Source: FLUQ01 sp031550605
Lineage (GTDB): Bacteria; Desulfobacterota; Desulfovibrionia; Desulfovibrionales; Desulfovibrionaceae
Direction of reading: 5' to 3'
Assembly: GCA_031550605.1 (NCBI GenBank)
Contig: JAVBOK010000059.1
Span: 1-64,000, forward strand
DNA: 64,000 nt
The position numbers were made by a program, and so were the translations under genes. The notes under the pieces were generated by a model, which was not told where the DNA came from, did no database searches, and saw only the letters and a list, made by a program, of their open reading frames with translations. Below, in pieces: positions 58,823 to 64,000 of this stretch; position 1 is the stretch's first letter; every line of letters starts with the position of its first letter.

Positions 58823-60016
58823 ATGTCAGGAGCGCTAACCGGAGTTCGCGTCATCGACGCCGCCGCGGTCATTGCCGGGCCGTTCGGGGCTGCCTTGCTC
58901 GGCGATTTCGGCGCGGATGTGATCAAGGTTGAAATCCCGGGCCGGGGCGACACCTCGCGGGGCATGGGGCCGCACCATGACGGCGAATCCCTGCGCTGGC
59001 CGACCTTTTCCCGCAACAAACGGACCATCACCCTTGATTTGCGCACTCCGCAGGGCAAGGAGATTTTCCTGAAGCTGGTCGCCAAAAGCGACATAGTGTT
59101 CGAAAATTTCCGCAAAGGTACCTTTGACAAATGGGGTCTGGACTATGAAACCCTGAGAAAAGCCAACCCCGGCATCATCGTGGTGCGCATCACCGGATAC
59201 GGCCAGACAGGACCCTATTCGCATCTCGCGGGTTTCGGCACGCCGTGCACGGCCTTTTCCGGTCTGACCGGCATCACGGGCTATCCCGACCGGCCGCCGG
59301 TCAACCCGCCCATTTCCCTGGCCGACTATGTGGCCGGGCTGTACGCGGCCTATGCGGCCATGGTCTGCATCTACCACCGCGACGCGCGTTCCGGACCGGG
59401 CCAGGAAGTGGACACCAGCCTGTATGAGGGCATCCTGCGCATGCTGGAAGGCCATATCGGGGCGTACGACAAGAGCAAGTACATCGCCGAGCGCGCACCC
59501 ACCATCGCCAGCGCGGCCAGCCCTTCGGGCACGTACAAAAGCAGGGACGGCCGATGGATCACCCTGGTGTGCAGCACGGACAGAACCTTTGAATATTTTG
59601 CCAAAGCCATCGGCCGCGAGGAATTGCTGGCTGATCCGAAATTCAACGTCAACGCCGCCCGCGTGGCCAACAGCGCGGATGTGGACCGCATTGTCGAAGA
59701 CTGGATGAGGGATAAAACCTACGAAGAGATCAAAGAGGTTCTGGATAAAGCCGGGGTGCCGGCCAGTCTGGTCTACACCATGGAAGATATCTTCAACGAC
59801 CCGCATTATCGGGCCAGGGAAAACCTGGTGGAGATCGATCACCCGAAGTTCGGGACCCTGAAAATCCCCGGTGTGGTGCCCAAATTGAGCAAAACGCCCG
59901 GCGAAATCAAATGGGGCGGCGCGCCCATGGGGGCGTATAACAAGGAAGTGTACGAAGATTTGCTGGGCATGGATTCCACCGAACTGGAAACTCTGGCCAA
60001 GCAGGGCATTATTTGA
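58823..60016 (+). CDS. Class III CoA-transferase (CaiB/BaiF family)
   Basis: 397 residues. GVRVIDAAAVIAGPFGAALLGDFGADVIKVE, NKRTITLDLRTPQGKE and NFRKGTFDKWGLDYE are family signatures; the likely catalytic Asp is in ISLADYVAG (about 172). It is more like formyl-CoA-transferase/CaiB than the paralogue at 31935. ATG 58823 has GGAGG 7 nt upstream (an ATG at 58817 is too close). It stands alone between ispH and repeat DNA, so its substrate has no context; a nearby enoyl-CoA or acid gene is missing. Confidence 0.9.
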   Translation: MSGALTGVRVIDAAAVIAGPFGAALLGDFGADVIKVEIPGRGDTSRGMGPHHDGESLRWPTFSRNKRTITLDLRTPQGKEIFLKLVAKSDIVFENFRKGTFDKWGLDYETLRKANPGIIVVRITGYGQTGPYSHLAGFGTPCTAFSGLTGITGYPDRPPVNPPISLADYVAGLYAAYAAMVCIYHRDARSGPGQEVDTSLYEGILRMLEGHIGAYDKSKYIAERAPTIASAASPSGTYKSRDGRWITLVCSTDRTFEYFAKAIGREELLADPKFNVNAARVANSADVDRIVEDWMRDKTYEEIKEVLDKAGVPASLVYTMEDIFNDPHYRARENLVEIDHPKFGTLKIPGVVPKLSKTPGEIKWGGAPMGAYNKEVYEDLLGMDSTELETLAKQGII

Positions 60017-60027
60017 CGGAGTCCCCG

Positions 60028-60124
60028 GGTGGGGGCGGAAGCCCTCACCCGGGTCGGTTGACAAAGTCCTCTTTGGCAACCGGCCGCCAACAAGGCGCAG
60101 GCGGCATTCATTGCCGCCGGCATG
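60028..60124. repeat. 97-bp direct repeat, copy 1
   Basis: Identical over 97 bp to 60183-60279. Positions 60025-60052 can form an 8-bp CCCGGGTG/CACCCGGG hairpin just after the CoA-transferase gene, which may act as its terminator. A diverged inverse relative is at about 56570-56640. Confidence 0.9.
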
Positions 60125-60182
60125 CGCCGGAGTGGGCGTGTCTTTGCAAACCCCGTCTTTGCAGGGTTTGCCGTCAATCCAT

Positions 60183-60279
60183 GGTGGGGGCGGAAGCCCT
60201 CACCCGGGTCGGTTGACAAAGTCCTCTTTGGCAACCGGCCGCCAACAAGGCGCAGGCGGCATTCATTGCCGCCGGCATG
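60183..60279. repeat. 97-bp direct repeat, copy 2
   Basis: Perfect second copy, offset 155 bp from the first, so the whole unit is 97 bp repeat plus a 58-bp spacer. It does not belong to any gene I can support. Replication slippage or recombination would expand or collapse it. Confidence 0.9.
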
Positions 60280-60314
60280 GTGCGCAAACAACAGGGGCGT
60301 GGAAAAACAGATTC

Positions 60315-60521
60315 TTATATGCCTTTCGGCCCTTTACAGGATCCGAACGCACAGACGCGGTACACCCGCTCGTACGCCGTGCTGACCCGGGTGGCCAGAC
60401 GGGGGGAGACTCCCCAGTCCCGCAGCCGGCAGTAAACGTGCAGCGGATTGAGGTAGTGCTGAAGGCGGCCGCGAAAGTTCACGCGCACGCCTTGGCATAT
60501 GATTTTTTCAGCTTGGCTCAT
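60315..60521 (-). CDS. Small hypothetical protein (68 aa)
   Basis: The 68-residue sequence is coherent rather than repeat-like: KIICQGVRVNFRGRLQHYLNP, LHVYCRLRDWGVSP, TRVSTAYERVYRVCAFG. It is basic, has four Cys, and has no signal peptide. No good RBS is seen before its ATG. It lies alone, antisense to its flanks. I do not recognise a family; it may be a conserved small protein. Confidence 0.5.
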   Translation of the reverse strand: MSQAEKIICQGVRVNFRGRLQHYLNPLHVYCRLRDWGVSPRLATRVSTAYERVYRVCAFGSCKGPKGI

Positions 60522-60887
60522 GAAGCAATTTTAAGCAAAAAATGTTCCACTCAGTCCCGACTCGGTGCGATTATCCGTTCCATCGTCGTATGCAGGGTAT
60601 TTCACACAGAAACCGCAGGCAGGGATTTGCCGTCAAATCTCCGCCGCGGACACGGGCGGACGCATCCGCTGCCGGGCGTCCGTGTGAAACGCGCGCCGTT
60701 TCAGAGCAATGCGGTCAGATATATGCCCGCCCGGGCGCTTTGTCCAGAGAAAGCTGCGGAAAAAACTCGCCCCGCTCCGGGTGGGCGGTTTTTCCGGCGG
60801 AATTTGCCGATGGCTTACGGATGTCTTGCCCCGTCGCACAAGGACAGGTATGCTACCCGGCAATACTCACGGCCCGATGAGGTGCGC
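60522..60887. other. Spacer without a supported gene
   Basis: 366 bp. No reliable frame. Holds the terminator-like hairpin at 60768-60793 and an imperfect long-armed dyad near 60652-60690. A promoter for the DHH gene is expected after 60793 but I could not define boxes. Confidence 0.4.
60768..60793. terminator. Bidirectional terminator-like hairpin
   Basis: CGCCC (60768-60772) pairs with GGGCG (60783-60787). On the plus strand GTTTTT follows; on the minus strand AGTTTTTT follows. This is the best rho-independent-style terminator in the window. It isolates the DHH gene from the repeat region. Confidence 0.55.
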
Positions 60888-61901
60888 ATGGCCTATTTCC
60901 GAAAGATTCCCAAAATTCAGGACCTGATTGATCTGTGCGACCGTGAATCCGGCTGGCTGATCCTCATCAACGCGGATCCGGACGCCATGGCTTCCGCCAT
61001 GGCCTTGAAACGTATCCTCAGTCACCGGGTGGACGACGTGGGCATCGCCTGCATCAACGAAGTGAGCCGGCCCGACAATCTGGCCATGATCCGCTACACG
61101 CGGCTGCGCATGGGAAAGCTGACCCCGGAGCTGACGGCCCGCTATGACCGCTATGCCCTGGTCGATTCACAGCCCCACCACAACCGGATGTTCCGCGACG
61201 TGCCCTTTTCCGTGATCATCGACCACCATCCCGCGGCTGAAGAGTCCTGCCGGGCGGCGTACTGCGAGATCCGGCCGGAGTATGGCGCCACCAGCACGAT
61301 CCTGACAGAGCATCTGTACAACCTGGACATCCGGCCGGGGAAACTGCTGGCCACGGCCCTGCAATTCGGGATCAAAAGCGACACCGCCAGTTTTGAGCGC
61401 CGGTTCTGCGACGCCGACCTGCGGGCATACCATTATCTGGCGAAATTCGCGGACCATCCGCTGCTGTCGCGCATCGTGCGCAGCGAGTTGCTGCGCGGCT
61501 GGCTGGGCCATTTCGCCCTGGCCTGCGAGAACATGCACAACGTCGGATCCGGGCAGTTCGTGTACGTCGGCGAGGTGAGCAACCCCGACGTTCTTGTGGG
61601 CATCGCCGATTTTTTCATGCGCGTTTACGAATTCCGCTGGGTGGCCGTCAGCGGCCTGTACGGCGGAACCGTGGTGGTGGTTTTCCGGGGCGACGGGGTC
61701 ACCCGCGACCTGGGCCGCATGGCCAACGCGCAGTTTGGGGACGTCGGTTCCGCCGGGGGGCACAAGGCTCTTGCCCGGGCGGAATTCCCCGCCGCCGCCG
61801 CCGCCGGCAAGGATATGGAGCTGTTCATCTACAAGCGTCTTCTGACCGCGCCCCGCAAACGGGCCGCAAGGGAAAACAAGCAACCGGCCCCGGCTTCCTG
61901 A
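60888..61901 (+). CDS. DHH-family phosphoesterase
   Basis: A 337-residue DHH/DHHA1 protein. The DHH catalytic motifs are INADPDAMASA (Asp30, Asp32), LVDSQPHHNR (Asp93) and IIDHHP (112-114). The C-terminal DHHA1 domain (about 250-320) includes GSAGGHKALARAEF. It belongs to the group of exonuclease RecJ, NrnA and cyclic-dinucleotide phosphodiesterases; the short form is typical of NrnA-like enzymes. ATG 60888 has a weak GAGG upstream. The chain ends in a Lys/Arg/Pro-rich tail. Not linked to its neighbours. Confidence 0.85.
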   Translation: MAYFRKIPKIQDLIDLCDRESGWLILINADPDAMASAMALKRILSHRVDDVGIACINEVSRPDNLAMIRYTRLRMGKLTPELTARYDRYALVDSQPHHNRMFRDVPFSVIIDHHPAAEESCRAAYCEIRPEYGATSTILTEHLYNLDIRPGKLLATALQFGIKSDTASFERRFCDADLRAYHYLAKFADHPLLSRIVRSELLRGWLGHFALACENMHNVGSGQFVYVGEVSNPDVLVGIADFFMRVYEFRWVAVSGLYGGTVVVVFRGDGVTRDLGRMANAQFGDVGSAGGHKALARAEFPAAAAAGKDMELFIYKRLLTAPRKRAARENKQPAPAS

Positions 61902-61985
61902 GAAACAGAGGGACAAAGGAGGAGAATCGGCGAGCAGTCTGAGCAGGCGTGAATGGAAAACCTTTTACGTAAAGGAATATATGCT

Positions 61986-63320
61986 ATGCAGACAGGACTG
62001 ATTCTGGCGTTGGTTCTCGGCATTGCCACGGTTGTTTTTCTTATCCTCAAGACCAAGGTGCAGGCGTTCCCGGCGCTGATCGTCGCGGCCATGGTCGTGG
62101 GCGTTGTGGCCGGGGTGCCCTTCGACAAGCTGATGCAGACCATTGCGGGTGGATTCGGTTCCACACTCGGCAGCATAGGAATCGTTATCGGCTTCGGGGT
62201 CATGATGGGCAAGGTGCTGGAAGTGACCGGCGCGGCCAAGCGCATGGCTCTGACCATTTTGAAAGCCTTCGGGTTGGAGCGGGCGGACTGGGTGCTGGCG
62301 GCGTCCGGTTTCCTGGTTTCCATCCCGGTGTTCTGCGACTCCGGCTTCGTCATTCTTTCGGAACTGTCCAAAGAATTTTCCCGCGTGACCAAAAAATCCA
62401 TGGTACTTTTGGGCTGCGCTTTGGGCATGGGCCTGTACCTGACCCACCATCTGGTGCCGCCGACCCCCGGCCCCCTGGCCGTGGCCGGTACCCTGAAGGT
62501 GGACATCGGCATGATGGTGCTGGCCGGCACGGCCGTGGGCCTGGTGATGCTGGTGGTCATGGTGCCCGTGGTGCGTTTCATCGCCGCGCGCAACCCGGTT
62601 GTCTATCCCGACGGCATGCCGGACAACCTGAAGAACCAGATCAATCTGGAAGCCTTTGACGAATCCAAACTGCCCGGCACCCTGATTTCCTTTGCGCCCA
62701 TCGTGGTGCCCGTGCTGCTGATCCTGATGAAGACCGGCAGCGCCGCGCTCGGCATCAAAAGCCAGATCATCAATCTGTTCTGCGACCCGATATCCGCCCT
62801 GCTGGTCGGTCTTTTGCTGGCGGTGTACGGCCTGATGGGCAAAAATCCGCGCGAAGACGTGGTGCAGGTTTTGGAAAAATCGTTGTCCGATGCCGGGCTG
62901 ATCATCCTGATCACCGGCGCGGGCGGCGCGTTGGGCGCGGTGCTGCGCGAATCGGGCGTGGGCGCCTATGTGGCGCAGACCATCGCGAAATCCGGGTTCC
63001 CGTCCATTCTGGTGCCTCTGGTGATGGCATCGCTGCTGAAACTCTGCCAGGGTTCGGGCACCGTGGCCATGATCACGTCCGCCAACATCATGGCGCCCAT
63101 GCTTGCGTCATTGCAGCTCAATCCGCTGATCGCCGCCCTGGCCATCTGCGTGGGGCCCATGTGCGCATCGTACTTTAACGACAGCTATTTCTGGGTGGTC
63201 ACCCGTTTCTCCGGCATGGAGGTCCGCACCGGCCTGCGTGCCTGGACCACCACAACGGCCTTGTGCGGAGGCTTGGGAGCCGTTATTGTCATCATCCTGA
63301 GCATGTTCATCAAAGGGTAG
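61986..63320 (+). CDS. GntP-family gluconate/sugar-acid:H+ symporter
   Basis: A 444-residue transporter with about 12 hydrophobic segments. GntP landmarks are FPALIVAAMVVGVVAGVPFDKLM, SGFLVSIPVFCDSGFVILS, the HHLVPPTPGPLAVAG segment, and the ending TTTALCGGLGAVIVIILSMF. ATG 61986 is used (AAAGGA upstream and family alignment) instead of ATG 61953. It imports gluconate or a related hydroxy acid. An IlvD-type dehydratase gene follows after a hairpin; both probably act on the same acid. Confidence 0.9.
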   Translation: MQTGLILALVLGIATVVFLILKTKVQAFPALIVAAMVVGVVAGVPFDKLMQTIAGGFGSTLGSIGIVIGFGVMMGKVLEVTGAAKRMALTILKAFGLERADWVLAASGFLVSIPVFCDSGFVILSELSKEFSRVTKKSMVLLGCALGMGLYLTHHLVPPTPGPLAVAGTLKVDIGMMVLAGTAVGLVMLVVMVPVVRFIAARNPVVYPDGMPDNLKNQINLEAFDESKLPGTLISFAPIVVPVLLILMKTGSAALGIKSQIINLFCDPISALLVGLLLAVYGLMGKNPREDVVQVLEKSLSDAGLIILITGAGGALGAVLRESGVGAYVAQTIAKSGFPSILVPLVMASLLKLCQGSGTVAMITSANIMAPMLASLQLNPLIAALAICVGPMCASYFNDSYFWVVTRFSGMEVRTGLRAWTTTTALCGGLGAVIVIILSMFIKG

Positions 63321-63337
63321 GCGGGCCGCCGCCTCAG

Positions 63338-63363
63338 GCCCGCGGCGGGCATCCGCCGCGGGC
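63338..63363 (+). terminator. Hairpin between gntP and ilvD
   Basis: A perfect 11-bp stem (63338-63348 with 63353-63363) with a GCAT loop, followed by TTTGCCC. It may be a weak terminator or a read-through attenuator. Its loop matches the hairpin at 28128-28153. Confidence 0.5.
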
Positions 63364-63403
63364 TTTGCCCGAAACTCTGCAACGCAGAAAGGATCGTCAG
63401 GAG

Positions 63404-64000
63404 ATGAAAAGCAAGAAAGTCTTTTTCGGACCGGAACACGCGGAAGCGCGCTCGCTGCTCTACGCCACGGGGCACCTGCCCGAGGACGTGGGCACGAAAC
63501 CTTTGGTCGGGATCGTCAACTCGTTCAATGAAATCGTGCCCGGCCATTTCCACCTGCGCACGCTGGCGGAAGCGGCCAAGCAGGGAGTTGCCGCCGGCGG
63601 CGGGGTGCCGGTGGAATTCCCGGCCATCGCCGTCTGCGACGGGATCACCATGAGCCACGAGGGCATGATGTTCCCGCTGCCCAGCCGCGAACTGATCGCC
63701 GATTCCATCGAAGCCATGGCCATGGCCCACGGGCTGGACGCGCTCGTTCTGATCCCCAACTGCGACAAGACGGTTCCCGCCATGATGATGGCCGCCGGCC
63801 GGCTGAACATCCCCTGCGTGCTGGTTTCCGGCGGCCCCATGTCCACGGGGCATTACCGCGGGGAAGCCGCAGACTACAGCACCTGCATCGAACAGATCGG
63901 AAGTTTCCGCAAAGGCGAGAAGAACGAGGCGGAGATTGAGGAATACGCGCAAAGCGCCTGTCCTTCCTGCGGGGCCTGCTCCGGCATGTTCACGGCCAAC
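63404..64000 (+). CDS. Dihydroxy-acid dehydratase (IlvD/Edd family), 3'-truncated by window end
   Basis: First 199 codons only. The frame is open to the end of the window. GHFHLRTLAEAAKQG, VCDGITMSHEGM, LIPNCDKTVPAMMM and the cluster motif ACPSCGACSGMFTAN (end of the visible part) define an IlvD-type Fe-S dehydratase. The CSGMFTAN form is closer to canonical IlvD than the copy at 10054. ATG with AGGAG 5 nt upstream. It is downstream of gntP, so a sugar-acid dehydratase is as likely as branched-chain synthesis; no ilvB/C/E is seen. Confidence 0.85.
   Translation, partial: MKSKKVFFGPEHAEARSLLYATGHLPEDVGTKPLVGIVNSFNEIVPGHFHLRTLAEAAKQGVAAGGGVPVEFPAIAVCDGITMSHEGMMFPLPSRELIADSIEAMAMAHGLDALVLIPNCDKTVPAMMMAAGRLNIPCVLVSGGPMSTGHYRGEAADYSTCIEQIGSFRKGEKNEAEIEEYAQSACPSCGACSGMFTAN

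Noticed and set aside
60028..60279. Possible CRISPR from the repeated 97-bp unit
   Set aside because: Only two copies, repeats far longer than CRISPR repeats, and no cas gene.

Overview
The window looks like chromosomal DNA of a high-GC, anaerobic, strongly tungsten/molybdenum-dependent bacterium. I place it, as inference, in or near the Desulfovibrionales. The grounds are tungsten aldehyde:ferredoxin oxidoreductases (AORs) with a TupABC tungstate transporter, a pyruvate:ferredoxin oxidoreductase, Hdr/Qmo-like flavoproteins with MvhD and HdrC partners, a formate dehydrogenase with a formate channel, and several solute-binding/TctAB carboxylate uptake systems. I saw no tRNA, rRNA, CRISPR array, transposase or phage gene.

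Layout. (1) 1-1.8 kb: an ArsR-type repressor with a dyad operator, and two tandem universal stress proteins behind a structured leader. (2) 1.8-16.2 kb: a long minus-strand catabolic run (PFOR, IlvD-type dehydratase, TctCBA transporter, 3-hydroxyacyl-CoA-dehydrogenase-like enzyme, TPP enzyme, Fe-alcohol dehydrogenase, KduI), divergent from an IclR regulator; a perfect dyad lies between them. (3) 16.4-26.7 kb, minus strand: a tungstopterin island with AOR, a ModE-like HTH protein, MoaD-like and ThiF-like proteins, two MoeA paralogues (one fused to a binding-protein-like domain), MoaC, MoaA and a MOSC-MogA fusion. (4) 27.2-34.1 kb, plus strand: TctCBA, a fumarate-reductase-like flavoprotein, a class III CoA-transferase and two MaoC hydratases, which form an acid activation/hydration pathway. 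(5) 34.2-36.9 kb: tupABC. (6) 37.1-56.1 kb, minus strand: about 19 kb of closely packed redox genes, from two AOR/Tat-Fe-S pairs through NapG/NapH-like ferredoxins and Hdr/Mvh-like subunits to a formate dehydrogenase, its maturation protein and FocA. (7) 56.8-64 kb, plus strand: dus, ispH, a second CoA-transferase, an intergenic repeat, a DHH phosphoesterase, a GntP permease and the start of an IlvD.

The genes appear to work together as follows. The transporters import organic or sugar acids, and the dehydratases, CoA-transferases, hydratases and TPP enzyme convert them to oxoacids, aldehydes and acyl-CoAs. AORs oxidise aldehydes, and their electrons may pass through Fe-S and Hdr-type flavin subunits to formate dehydrogenase or the membrane. 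The strongest regulatory signal is a shared inverted repeat, TATGTC-N6-GACATA, in front of AOR1, tupABC and the 19-kb redox operon. It suggests one tungsten-linked regulon, and the ModE-like HTH protein encoded in the window is a candidate regulator.
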